This document shows positions 1-10,001 of a stretch of DNA of 64,000 nucleotides, piece by piece; position 1 is the stretch's first letter, and each line of letters begins with the position of its first letter. The notes beneath the pieces were generated by a model. That model had not been told where the DNA came from, did no database searches, and was given only the letters and a program-made list of their open reading frames with translations. Source of the DNA: Terrisporobacter petrolearius (GTDB taxonomy: Bacteria; Bacillota; Clostridia; Peptostreptococcales; Peptostreptococcaceae); assembly GCF_020748185.1 (NCBI RefSeq), contig NZ_JAHZMO010000015.1, positions 1 through 64,000 on the forward strand, in the 5' to 3' direction. The position numbers were made by a program, and so were the translations under genes.

Positions 1-130
<130 letters not shown>

Positions 131-253
131 AAGTTGTCCATCGCTCAGACTAATCATTATCTGAATATCTGGCTTGGTTTGTTTGTTGTTTCAGTTTAAT
201 TCTTAAAGAATTAATTTATTGTTAACCTACTGTTTAATTTTCAAAGTTCTTTT
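131..253 (-). other. 16S rRNA leader / tRNA-16S spacer
   Basis: Spacer between the CAT tRNA and 16S. On the minus strand it contains TTTGAAAATTAAACAGTA, a stretch resembling clostridial rRNA leaders, and a 19-nt near-perfect inverted repeat (196-214, TTAATTCTT/AAGAATTAA). No -35/-10 pair is obvious here, so 16S is probably expressed by read-through from the promoter ahead of 5S and released by processing. Confidence 0.6.
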
Positions 254-330
254 TGGTGGACCATCAGGGACTCGAACCCCAGACCTACCGGTTATGAGCC
301 GGGCGCTCTAACCAACTGAGCTAATGGTCC
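254..330 (-). tRNA. tRNA with CAT anticodon, probably tRNA-Ile2 (lysidine type)
   Basis: A complete 77-nt cloverleaf including an encoded CCA. The acceptor stem is GGACCAT/ATGGTCC, the D-loop is TTAGCTCAGTTGGTTAGAGC, and the anticodon loop CTCATAA has anticodon CAT at 294-296. The GGCTCATAACC anticodon arm and GGACC acceptor look more like the Firmicute tRNA-Ile2, whose C34 is converted to lysidine by TilS, than like elongator tRNA-Met, which usually reads GGTTCATACCC. Elongator Met cannot be excluded. Confidence 0.9.
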
Positions 331-338
331 ACTATATT

Positions 339-428
339 TGGTGCCGAAGACCGGAATCGAACCGGTACGAAAGTATAAGTTTCGCAGGATTTTAAGTCCT
401 GTGCGTCTGCCAGTTCCGCCACTTCGGC
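339..428 (-). tRNA. tRNA-Leu (TAA anticodon)
   Basis: A 90-nt class II tRNA with encoded CCA, acceptor stem GCCGAAG/CTTCGGC, anticodon stem CAGGA/TCCTG, loop CTTAAAA with anticodon TAA, and a long variable arm typical of tRNA-Leu. It sits between 5S rRNA and the CAT tRNA, with only a few bases on each side, so it must be processed from the same precursor. Confidence 0.95.
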
Positions 429-438
429 ATGCACCAAA

Positions 439-554
<116 letters not shown>

Positions 555-583
555 TTTTGTTTTGTTTTTTTAGTACAAGTATT

Positions 584-612
584 ATATTAACATTTTTCAA
601 AACTTTTGTCAA
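584..612 (-). promoter_or_regulatory. rRNA operon promoter
   Basis: On the minus strand there is a perfect -35 TTGACA (607-612), a 17-bp spacer and a -10 TAATAT (584-589), followed about 30 nt later by the 5' end of 5S rRNA. An alternative TATAAT overlaps three bases further downstream. This is the only strong promoter seen between sigB and 16S. Confidence 0.8.
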
Positions 613-746
613 ATGTTTTTTTACTCTTTTTAATTTTTATTATTTAAGAAAAATTAACCTATCACCTAAGTGATACTTTTCTTTTGCTCCATTTCTCTAG
701 CGCAATAAATAATATACACTATATTAAGCAATAGGTCAATAGTTTT

Positions 747-1517
747 TTATATATTTTTTTCATATTCTTTTTTTAGCTTTTCTATTATCTTTCTTTCAAG
801 TCTAGAAATAGTCATTTGAGATATATTCAATTCTTTTGCTAGAGCTGATTGTGTTTTTTCTAAATAGAACCTGCCTTTAAAAATCTGAACCTCTAATTCA
901 TTCAATGTTTCTATAAATTTTTCCAAGAAATCCTTATATTCTATATCATTAAAACTTTCTTCTTTATCTGCTATTTTATCCATTAAGGATATATTTTCTT
1001 CTGAATCACTATTAGTAGTTGCATCTAATGATACTGGTTGATACCCATAAGATGCCTCCATAGATTCTAACACTTCTTCTTCTGTACACCCTAAATATTC
1101 AGCAATTTCTTTTACTTTAGGATGTCTTTTATTTTGTTGCTCTAACACAACTTTAGCTTCACTTACCTTTTTACTTAGTTCCTGAACCCTTCTGGGAACT
1201 CTTAGGGTCCACACTTTGTCTCTAAAGTACTTTTTTATTTCACCCACTATTGTAGGTGTAGCAAAACTTGAAAATTCAAATCCTTTTTCTATGTCATATC
1301 TGTCTATAGCATATATTAACGCCAAAGAAGCGACTTGATATATATCATCAAATTCTACCCCTTTATTAATATATTTTTTTGCTAATATATTAACTAAATA
1401 TAGATGTCTTTCAATTAGTATATCTCTTACTTCTATATTTTTTTCTTTGCTATAAAGTTTAAAAAGTTCTTTAGTTTCCATATTTAGGTAATCTGTAGCA
1501 TTAGCTACCCTCTTCAT
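747..1517 (-). CDS. sigB: RNA polymerase sigma factor SigB (general stress)
   Basis: A 256-residue sigma factor of the SigB/SigF/SigG family. Region 2 includes GVEFDDIYQVASLALIYAID (53-72) and the region 2.4 segment FATPTIVGEIKKYFRD (85-100). VPRR (107-110) opens region 3, and a C-terminal HTH (SQMTISRLERK) forms region 4. The ATG overlaps the rsbW stop by one base (TAATG), indicating translational coupling. The rsbV-rsbW-sigB order, together with the position after gyrA, argues for SigB over SigF. Regulation is expected by partner switching: RsbW holds the sigma factor until dephosphorylated RsbV displaces it. No dedicated phosphatase gene is seen here. Confidence 0.9.
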   Translation of the reverse strand: MKRVANATDYLNMETKELFKLYSKEKNIEVRDILIERHLYLVNILAKKYINKGVEFDDIYQVASLALIYAIDRYDIEKGFEFSSFATPTIVGEIKKYFRDKVWTLRVPRRVQELSKKVSEAKVVLEQQNKRHPKVKEIAEYLGCTEEEVLESMEASYGYQPVSLDATTNSDSEENISLMDKIADKEESFNDIEYKDFLEKFIETLNELEVQIFKGRFYLEKTQSALAKELNISQMTISRLERKIIEKLKKEYEKNI

Positions 1518-1924
1518 TACATATCAACTCCTAAATACTTTGTCATTTTTATACTAGTTCCCTTTCCTTCTTGTGATTCAACAATTACCTCATCCATAAG
1601 GGATTCTATTATAAATAGTCCCATTCCACTCTCTTTAAGATTATCTATATCTGGCTCACTTACAGTGCTTCTATCATATCCTTTGCCATTATCTATTATT
1701 TCTATAGTTAATCCATTTTCTATCATTGAGTATATAATTGTAAATCGATCATCTAAGCTGTGTTTTATAGCATTTGTACAAGCTTCAGATATAGCTACTT
1801 TTAAATCCTCTATATCATCAATGCAAAAACCTACTTTATTTGCAATACCAGAAGTAGTTAATCTTATTATACTTACATATTCTGGATTTGCTGTAATCTC
1901 CATTTTTATTGTTTCGCAAGCCAA
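1517..1924 (-). CDS. rsbW: Anti-sigma-B factor / serine kinase RsbW
   Basis: A 135-residue GHKL-fold protein. The N-box is EACTNAIKHS (47-56, Asn51), the G1 box IDNGKGYD (77-84) and the G2 box SGMGLFII (99-106). It would bind SigB and phosphorylate RsbV on serine. The start is TTG (1922-1924), supported by a GGAGGG site on the minus strand at 1930-1935 that overlaps the end of rsbV. It is the middle gene of a tightly packed rsbV-rsbW-sigB operon. Confidence 0.9.
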   Translation of the reverse strand: MACETIKMEITANPEYVSIIRLTTSGIANKVGFCIDDIEDLKVAISEACTNAIKHSLDDRFTIIYSMIENGLTIEIIDNGKGYDRSTVSEPDIDNLKESGMGLFIIESLMDEVIVESQEGKGTSIKMTKYLGVDM

Positions 1925-1926
1925 AA

Positions 1927-2244
1927 CTATCCCTCCAATTTAAAAATCTTATCTAAACCTGTTATATTGAATATTTTCCTTACGTTATTCTTAGGTTTTT
2001 CTATATACACTTCTTTATTCTCTATCTTTAATCTTTTTAGAATTCCTATCATTACACCAAGTCCAGTTGAATCTATGTATTCTAAATCCTCAAGATCTAA
2101 TCTCATGTCTATATTCTTCTCGTCAACTAATTTATGCAAGCATTTTTTTAATTCCTCTGCTGTAGATACATCTAGTTCTCCTTCAAGGGAAACTTTCCAA
2201 AAATCATTTGTTGTATCCATTATTGAGTTTATTTTTATCGACAT
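1927..2244 (-). CDS. rsbV: Anti-sigma factor antagonist RsbV (STAS domain)
   Basis: A 105-residue STAS-domain protein. The phosphorylation motif YIDSTGLG is at 56-63, with Ser59 as the predicted RsbW target. Dephosphorylated RsbV binds RsbW and frees SigB. It is the first gene of the three-gene sigma-factor operon and ends two bases before the rsbW start. SpoIIAA is the main alternative; the gyrA-ytxGH-proximal location and the SigB-type sigma factor favour RsbV. Confidence 0.87.
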   Translation of the reverse strand: MSIKINSIMDTTNDFWKVSLEGELDVSTAEELKKCLHKLVDEKNIDMRLDLEDLEYIDSTGLGVMIGILKRLKIENKEVYIEKPKNNVRKIFNITGLDKIFKLEG

Positions 2245-2267
2245 TATTATACCTCCTGTTTAATGTG

Positions 2268-2525
2268 CTATTTTTTGAAAAACTTGAATACTCTAAATAA
2301 GCTACTAATCTTAGTTACTATATCCATAATTTCTCTAACACTTTTTGTTATATGTGCAGCATTGTCTATTATATCTGTTATATGTCTTTCATTAACGTCT
2401 ATTAATCTATTTGTTCTTTCAACAACTTTATTGGCACTATTTAATACCTTTGCTAAATATATAGCAACTATAAAAAAGCTAGCACCAAATAAAACTGCCC
2501 CTATTTGCCAGCCTAATGCATTCAT
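2268..2525 (-). CDS. DUF948 (YtxG-like) small membrane protein
   Basis: An 85-residue protein with one N-terminal membrane segment (GAVLFGASFFIVAIYLAKVL) followed by a predicted helical/coiled region rich in N, I and V. It looks like a short member of the YtxG/DUF948 family. Its start codon overlaps the stop of the upstream ytxH-like gene by one base. In Bacillus, ytxGH are SigB-controlled general stress genes, so the position directly before rsbV-rsbW-sigB fits. Confidence 0.65.
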   Translation of the reverse strand: MNALGWQIGAVLFGASFFIVAIYLAKVLNSANKVVERTNRLIDVNERHITDIIDNAAHITKSVREIMDIVTKISSLFRVFKFFKK

Positions 2526-2803
2526 TACTTATCTCCCTCTTCAAAGCTCTTACTTATTAATATATCTTCTTCTGATATTTCTATATTATTATCTTCTACT
2601 ATTTCATCTTTTATAGATATAATTTTTTCTTTAACACTGTCAAATGTTTCATGTAGAACATCTTTTGGATTTTCTTTTACTTCTATTAATTTTTCTTTAG
2701 CTTCTTTTCTTATTTCAGAACCTTCTTTAGGTGCTAAACATAATCCTGTAACAAATCCAGCTACTGCTCCTAGTACTAAGTATAATCCCTTTTTTGAACT
2801 CAT
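2525..2803 (-). CDS. YtxH-like general stress protein
   Basis: A 92-residue protein with a glycine-rich N-terminal hydrophobic segment (LVLGAVAGFVTGLCLAPKEG) and a charged helical tail, the pattern of the YtxH family. The LxxPKxGxExR motif after the membrane segment is recognisable (LAPKEGSEIRKE). It is the first gene of ytxH-ytxG and probably continues into rsbV-rsbW-sigB, since the gap to rsbV is only 23 bases. Biochemical function is unknown. Confidence 0.75.
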   Translation of the reverse strand: MSSKKGLYLVLGAVAGFVTGLCLAPKEGSEIRKEAKEKLIEVKENPKDVLHETFDSVKEKIISIKDEIVEDNNIEISEEDILISKSFEEGDK

Positions 2804-2856
2804 AGTAATTTCTCCTTTTTATATTTATTAATTATATATTAAATATTTATATGGAA

Positions 2857-2882
2857 AAAGAATAGGATAAAATCCTATTCTT
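2857..2882 (-). terminator. Terminator of gyrA
   Basis: Inverted repeat AAGAATAGGAT-TTT-ATCCTATTCTT on the minus strand followed by TTTCC. It overlaps the last codons of gyrA and separates gyrBA from the ytxH-sigB group. Confidence 0.75.
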
Positions 2883-5304
2883 CATCTATATTTATTTTTG
2901 CAATGGAAACTACATTTACTTCGTCTTGTGTCTTCATTAATTTAACTCCACTTGTTACTCTGCCATAAATTGAAATTCCTTCAACTTCCAGTCTTATAAG
3001 TATTCCATTAGAGTTAATTATCATTATTTGATCTATCTCTGAAACCATTTCAGCTCCAACAATTTTTCCTGTCTTTTCAAATATATTATATGTTTTTATT
3101 CCTTTTCCAGCTCTACTTTGAACTCTATATTCATCAATATCTGTTCTTTTACCGAATCCTTTTTCACTTACTACTAATAATTCCTGACCTTCATCTGTTA
3201 AATTCATAGAAACTACTCTATCATCTCCTGATAAAGTTATACCTTTTACACCCATGGCTGTTCTACCCATAGGTCTTATATCTGTTTCATTAAATCTTAT
3301 AGACATTCCATTTTCAGTAACTAGAAGTACATCTTTTTCACCGTTTGTAATTTTAACATCTATTAACTCATCATCGCTTCTAAGTCCAATTGCTATTAAT
3401 CCTGATTTGTTAATATTTTTAAATTCTTCACGTTTAGTTTTCTTTACGATACCTTTTTTAGTAGCTAGTAGTAAGTATAACTCATCATTATTTGAATTAT
3501 CTACTGGAATTAGAGTAGTTATTTTTTCATTTGGTGCTAATTGTAATAAGTTTACTATAGCAGTTCCTTTTGCTTTTCTCTTTCCTTCTGGAATTTCAAA
3601 AGCATCCATTCTAAATACTCTACCTTTATTTGTAAAGAATAGTAATCTACTATGTGTAGTTGTTGTAACTAAATGTTTTACAAAGTCTTCTTCTCTAGTA
3701 GACATTGCTGATATTCCTTTGCCACCTCTATTTTGACTCTTATATGTATCTAAAGGTACTCTCTTTATATAACCAAAATGAGTAAGAGTAATTGCTATTT
3801 CCTCATCATCAATTAAATCTCTCATATTGATTTCGCCTTCAGCATGTCTTATTTCTGTTCTTCTCTCATCTGCATATTTTTCTCTTATAGCTATAATTTC
3901 TTCTTTTATAACACCTAGAAGTAATTGTTCGTCTGCTAATATAGATCTTAAATATTCTATTTTTTTCATTAACTCACTGTATTCATCTTCTATCTTTTCT
4001 CTCTCTAATCCAGTAAGTCTTTGTAATCTCATATCTAAGATAGCTTGAGCTTGTACATCTGTTAAACCGAATTTTTCTATTAGCCCATTTTTAGCTTCTT
4101 GAGTTGTCTTAGAAGCCCTTATTAAACTTATTACAGCATCTATATTATCTAGAGCTATTCTTAATCCTTCTAATATATGTGCTCTTGCTTCTGCTTTATT
4201 CAATTCAAATTTCGTTCTACGTGTAACAACATCTTTTTGATGTTCAACGTAGTAGTATAACATTTCTTTTAAATTTAATACTTTAGGTACACCGTTAACA
4301 AGTGCAAGCATTATTATACTGAAGGTATCTTCCATTTGAGAATGTTTATACAGATTGTTAAGAACTATGTTAGCATTAGCATCTCTTTTTAACTCTATAA
4401 CAATTCTCATACCATTTCTGTTACTTTCATCTCTTAAGTCAGAAATGCCTTCTAATTTTTTATCTTTAACTAGTTCAGCTATTCTTTCGACTAATCTAGC
4501 TTTATTTACTTGATAAGGAATTTCTGTAACAACGATTTGTTGTCTTCCTTTTGGTAATTCTTCTATTATAGCTCTAGATCTAACTTTTACTTTACCTCTA
4601 CCAGTCCTATAAGCTTCTGCTATATTTTCTTTTCCCATTATTATTGCTGATGTTGGGAAGTCTGGTCCTTGTACGTATTTCATTAATTCTTCTATGCTAC
4701 AATCTGGGTTATCAATTAAATGTACTGCTGCATCAATTGTTTCACCTAAGTTATGTGGCGGTATAGATGTAGCCATACCAACAGCGATACCATTAGATCC
4801 ATTTACTAATAAGTTTGGATATCTTGACGGTAGAACTGATGGCTCCTTTAGAGACTCATCAAAGTTTGGGACAAAATCTACTGTTTCTTTGTCTATATCT
4901 CTAAGTAGTTCTAATGCTAACCTACTCATTTTTGCTTCTGTATAACGCATTGCTGCTGGTGAATCACCATCTACAGAACCAAAGTTACCATGACCATCAA
5001 CTAAAAGTGCTCTAGTTGAGAAGTCTTGAGCCATTCTTACCATTGCAAAGTATACTGCTGTATCTCCATGTGGATGATACTTCCCTAGAACGTCCCCAAC
5101 AATACGTGCAGATTTTCTATAAGGTTTATCTGGCGTTAAATTTAACTCATTCATAGAGTAAAGTATTCTTCTATGAACGGGCTTTAATCCGTCTCTTACA
5201 TCTGGTAATGCACGGCCAACTATAACACTCATGGCATAATCAATATAAGATTTCTTCATTTCACTTGCTATTTCTATAGGGAGTATCTTGTTATTTTCTT
5301 CCAT
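2875..5304 (-). CDS. gyrA: DNA gyrase subunit A
   Basis: An 809-residue subunit of the ATP-dependent supercoiling enzyme. The winged-helix domain carries the catalytic tyrosine in AAMRYTE (Tyr121), and the C-terminal half holds the beta-pinwheel repeats with the GyrA box QNRGGKG. The quinolone-determining segment reads [14 protein letters not shown]: Thr82 occupies the E. coli Ser83 position, but Phe86 replaces the acidic residue (Asp87 in E. coli, Glu in most Firmicutes). The Phe codon is TTT at 5047-5049. It is co-transcribed with gyrB, 18 bases downstream of it. Confidence 0.98.
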   Translation of the reverse strand: MEENNKILPIEIASEMKKSYIDYAMSVIVGRALPDVRDGLKPVHRRILYSMNELNLTPDKPYRKSARIVGDVLGKYHPHGDTAVYFAMVRMAQDFSTRALLVDGHGNFGSVDGDSPAAMRYTEAKMSRLALELLRDIDKETVDFVPNFDESLKEPSVLPSRYPNLLVNGSNGIAVGMATSIPPHNLGETIDAAVHLIDNPDCSIEELMKYVQGPDFPTSAIIMGKENIAEAYRTGRGKVKVRSRAIIEELPKGRQQIVVTEIPYQVNKARLVERIAELVKDKKLEGISDLRDESNRNGMRIVIELKRDANANIVLNNLYKHSQMEDTFSIIMLALVNGVPKVLNLKEMLYYYVEHQKDVVTRRTKFELNKAEARAHILEGLRIALDNIDAVISLIRASKTTQEAKNGLIEKFGLTDVQAQAILDMRLQRLTGLEREKIEDEYSELMKKIEYLRSILADEQLLLGVIKEEIIAIREKYADERRTEIRHAEGEINMRDLIDDEEIAITLTHFGYIKRVPLDTYKSQNRGGKGISAMSTREEDFVKHLVTTTTHSRLLFFTNKGRVFRMDAFEIPEGKRKAKGTAIVNLLQLAPNEKITTLIPVDNSNNDELYLLLATKKGIVKKTKREEFKNINKSGLIAIGLRSDDELIDVKITNGEKDVLLVTENGMSIRFNETDIRPMGRTAMGVKGITLSGDDRVVSMNLTDEGQELLVVSEKGFGKRTDIDEYRVQSRAGKGIKTYNIFEKTGKIVGAEMVSEIDQIMIINSNGILIRLEVEGISIYGRVTSGVKLMKTQDEVNVVSIAKINIDEE

Positions 5305-5322
5305 CTTTACTCATCCCCTTTC

Positions 5323-7227
<1,905 letters not shown>

Positions 7228-8343
7228 TTAGTTACCTCCATTCTGTATACTAATTACTTTACCTTTTTCTATATTAAAAATAGTAGTATTATCTTTATTA
7301 AATATACTTTTATGCGCTATTTCTGCTGTAGTTATAAACATTTGTACATCTTCTAAATTTTCTACTAGTAGTTTTTGTCTCGTTTCGTCTAATTCACTAA
7401 ATACATCATCTAATATTAATATAGGGTTTTCTCCAACCTCATTTTTAATTAGCTCTATTTCTGATAATTTCAATGAAATAGAAGCTGTCCTTTGTTGCCC
7501 TTGTGAACCATATAATCTTACATCTAATTTATTAACAAATATATTTAAGTCATCCTTATGAATTCCGTATCTTGTAGTTCTCACTTCCATATCATGATCT
7601 CTACTTTCAATTAACTTATTATAAAATCTTTCCTTTACTTCTATAACAGTATCTTCATCACTTATATTCATTTGATTCTTATAAGTAATTTGTAAGTCTT
7701 CTATATTATTAGTTAATCTAGTATGCATAGAATTTGCTATATTTGAAATTTTCTTGATAAAATCTCTTCTAATAATATATATATAGCTACCATATTGAGA
7801 CAAACTTTCATCATAAACATCTAATAAGTTCGTATCTATATTTCTATTTTTAAGAACTCTATTTTTTTGACTTAATATTTTATTGTAATTTATTAAATAA
7901 TTATAATATTTGGGCATTATTTGACTTATTTCTTTATCTATAAATGATCTGCGTTCTCTTGGGCCATCTTTGACTAACCTTAAATCTTCTGGAGAAAAAA
8001 TTACTACATTTAAATTTCCAAGTAATTCTTGAATTTTTTGGATGTGTATCTTATTTACTTTAATTCCCTTTTTATTTTTTCCAATTGCAACTTCTATTAA
8101 ACCATTTGTATCGTATTTAGTGTAATTTCCTCCAACATACAAACTTTCCGTATCAAATTTAATAATTTCTTTATCTTTACTTGTCCTGAAAGATTTGCCA
8201 AAAGATAGCATATAAATAGATTCCACTATATTTGTTTTTCCCTGTCCATTTTTACCAACTAAGAGATTAACATTTTTATTAAAATCTATATATAGATTGT
8301 CATAATTTCTAAAATTCATTAATTTTAAGCTATTAAGCTGCAT
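7228..8343 (-). CDS. recF: DNA replication and repair protein RecF
   Basis: A 371-residue SMC-like ATPase that helps load RecA at gaps. Walker A is GKNGQGKTN (30-38), the signature segment is GSQGQQRTASISLKLSE, and Walker B is PILILDDVFSELD. It lies between the S4-domain gene and gyrB in the conserved dnaA-dnaN-yaaA-recF-gyrB-gyrA order, all on the minus strand. Confidence 0.97.
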   Translation of the reverse strand: MQLNSLKLMNFRNYDNLYIDFNKNVNLLVGKNGQGKTNIVESIYMLSFGKSFRTSKDKEIIKFDTESLYVGGNYTKYDTNGLIEVAIGKNKKGIKVNKIHIQKIQELLGNLNVVIFSPEDLRLVKDGPRERRSFIDKEISQIMPKYYNYLINYNKILSQKNRVLKNRNIDTNLLDVYDESLSQYGSYIYIIRRDFIKKISNIANSMHTRLTNNIEDLQITYKNQMNISDEDTVIEVKERFYNKLIESRDHDMEVRTTRYGIHKDDLNIFVNKLDVRLYGSQGQQRTASISLKLSEIELIKNEVGENPILILDDVFSELDETRQKLLVENLEDVQMFITTAEIAHKSIFNKDNTTIFNIEKGKVISIQNGGN

Positions 8344-8358
8344 TAAAGGGACTCCTTT

Positions 8359-8565
8359 TTACACTACCATTATTGAGTTTCCTTCAACTTCAATAAGATC
8401 TCCTGGTCTGATTTTTTTTCCTCTTCTTGTTTCAACTTCGCCATTAACCTTTACTACGCCTTCTTGTATTAAAAATTTAGCATGTCCGCCAGTTGAAGCA
8501 ATATCAGCAAGTTTTAAGAATTGATCTAACTTAATATACTCTGAATCTATAGCTATTTCTATCAT
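8359..8565 (-). CDS. yaaA: S4-domain RNA-binding protein (YaaA/RlbA type)
   Basis: A 68-residue protein that is one S4 RNA-binding domain (IKLDQFLKLADIASTGGHAK, then VNGEVETRRGKKIRPGD). In Bacillus the homologue sits between dnaN and recF and has been linked to ribosome assembly. The start has a strong GGAGGAG site. It is the first gene of the yaaA-recF-gyrB-gyrA transcript. Confidence 0.9.
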   Translation of the reverse strand: MIEIAIDSEYIKLDQFLKLADIASTGGHAKFLIQEGVVKVNGEVETRRGKKIRPGDLIEVEGNSIMVV

Positions 8566-8600
8566 ATTGACTCCTCCTATTTCTTATTAGTTAAGTATTT

Positions 8601-8609
8601 ATTATACCA
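8601..8609 (-). promoter_or_regulatory. Extended -10 promoter for yaaA-recF-gyrBA
   Basis: On the minus strand TGGTATAAT forms an extended -10 element between the dnaN terminator and the yaaA ribosome-binding site, about 35 bases before the start codon. The T-rich -35 area overlaps the terminator tail. Confidence 0.55.
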
Positions 8610-8615
8610 TAAAAA

Positions 8616-8646
8616 TAATAAAAACCCAACTAAATGCAGTTGGGTT
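8616..8646 (-). terminator. Terminator of dnaN
   Basis: Minus-strand hairpin AACCCAACT-GCATTT-AGTTGGGTT followed by TTTATTATTTTT, seven bases past the dnaN stop. Confidence 0.85.
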
Positions 8647-8653
8647 CCAAGTC

Positions 8654-9760
8654 TTATATATTTGAAGCTATCCTTACAGGAAGTAATAAATATATATATT
8701 TAATACCATCAACTGGCTTAATTATACATGGATTAACATTAGTAGTAAATTCGATGAATATTTCTTCACTTTCTATATTTTTTAATCCTTCTAATAAATA
8801 TCTTGAATTAAAAGCAATATCTAAATAGTCTCCCTCTAATTCCAAATCAACTTCTTCATAAACATTACCTTTTTCAGTATTAGATGTTATTGCCAGTGTA
8901 TTATCTCTTATTGATAATTTTATTAGATTATTTCTTTCTGATTGTGATAATAAAGATGCTCTTTCTATACTATTAAGCAAGCTTCTCCTATTTAATTTAA
9001 TCCTAGTATTATGTTCTCTTGGAAGTAATTTTTTATACTCAATAAATTCACCATCTAATAATCTCGTTATTATTTTTGTTTCATTTATCATGAAAATGGC
9101 ATTTTTATCGTCAAATCCAATTTGAACTTGTTCTTCTGTGGATAAAAGACTATTTACATCATTTAAAGTTTTTCCTGGTATTATAACTTTTGCATTTGCA
9201 TTTAAGTTTTCCACAGAACAACTTCTTACTGCTAGTCTATAACCATCGATAGCCACTAAACTAACTTCTCCATTAACTATCTCTAATAACTCTCCCATTA
9301 AAACTGGTTTTGTTTGATCTTGAGATATGGCAAATACAGTTTGTTTAATCATATTTTTTAGGATGTCTTGTGGGACGTTATATAAGTTATCTTTACTTAC
9401 GTTAGGTAACACAGGATACTCCTCAGGGCTATCTCCCTTAATTTTGAATTTTGAGTTTAAACAATTTATATAAACGTTGTTATCATCATCTGTTTCAATC
9501 TCAACAAATGAATCTGGTAGTTTCCTTATTATGTCTCCGAAAAGTCTAGCATCTATAACGATGCTTCCTTCCTCAGATATTTCTGCTTGTGCATAAGTTT
9601 CTATGCCGATTTCTAAATCATATCCAGTTAAAACTATTTGATCTCCTTTAGCTACTATTAAAATTCCTTTTAATAAATCAAAATTTGTTTTTCCATTAAT
9701 AGCTTTTTGTACAATACTTATTTTATGAGCTAATAGTTTTTGATTACAAATTATCTTCAA
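8654..9760 (-). CDS. dnaN: DNA polymerase III sliding clamp beta subunit
   Basis: A 368-residue beta clamp with the three repeated clamp domains (e.g. DGYRLAVRS in the middle domain and a C-terminal LLPVR). The start codon is TTG (9758-9760), giving MKIICNQKLL. It is supported by AAGGAGG on the minus strand nine bases upstream (9770-9776). The nine-base spacer is itself a perfect DnaA box, TTATCCACA (9761-9769). This suggests DnaA could interfere with dnaN transcription. Confidence 0.97.
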   Translation of the reverse strand: MKIICNQKLLAHKISIVQKAINGKTNFDLLKGILIVAKGDQIVLTGYDLEIGIETYAQAEISEEGSIVIDARLFGDIIRKLPDSFVEIETDDDNNVYINCLNSKFKIKGDSPEEYPVLPNVSKDNLYNVPQDILKNMIKQTVFAISQDQTKPVLMGELLEIVNGEVSLVAIDGYRLAVRSCSVENLNANAKVIIPGKTLNDVNSLLSTEEQVQIGFDDKNAIFMINETKIITRLLDGEFIEYKKLLPREHNTRIKLNRRSLLNSIERASLLSQSERNNLIKLSIRDNTLAITSNTEKGNVYEEVDLELEGDYLDIAFNSRYLLEGLKNIESEEIFIEFTTNVNPCIIKPVDGIKYIYLLLPVRIASNI

Positions 9761-9784
9761 TGTGGATAACCTCCTTGTAGCATT

Positions 9785-9849
9785 TTAATAAAAATATATA
9801 TAAAAACAATAGTAGTTGTAGTAGTAGGTGCTGTGGATAAAGTGGATAA
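9785..9849. other. oriC: oriC unwinding element between dnaA and dnaN (DUE, DnaA-trio, DnaA boxes)
   Basis: In plus-strand order there is an AT-only tract (9785-9809) and six trinucleotides TAG TAG TTG TAG TAG TAG (9810-9827). A GTGC step (9828-9831), a perfect DnaA box TGTGGATAA (9832-9840) and an abutting one-mismatch box AGTGGATAA (9841-9849) follow. Read 3'->5' from the box, the triplets are GAT repeats, the DnaA-trio arrangement described for the Bacillus basal unwinding system. The corresponding intergenic region is the reported unwinding site in C. difficile. Confidence 0.85.
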
Positions 9850-9929
9850 GCCTATCAATCCAAATAAAGCAAAAGATATTAACCTGTATACAAAATGTTA
9901 ATATCTTATAAAAAACCTCTTAATTACAT

Positions 9930-10000
9930 TGTGAACAAAATCTTAACAAAAAATTTATTAACATTACACCAATAGTTATTAACAGACAAAATGTGAATAA
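9930..10000. promoter_or_regulatory. Additional DnaA boxes in the dnaA-dnaN spacer
   Basis: TGTGAACAA (9930-9938, one mismatch to the TTATNCACA consensus) and TGTGAATAA (9992-10000) lie between the unwinding element and the dnaA stop codon. The rest of the 241-bp spacer is AT-rich, with an imperfect GATATTAAC/GTTAATATC inverted repeat around 9874-9905. Confidence 0.55.
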
Positions 10001-10001
10001 T

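Noticed and set aside
3254..3736. 160-residue plus-strand frame across gyrA
   Set aside because: Antisense to gyrA with serine/isoleucine-rich low-complexity composition and no ribosome-binding site.
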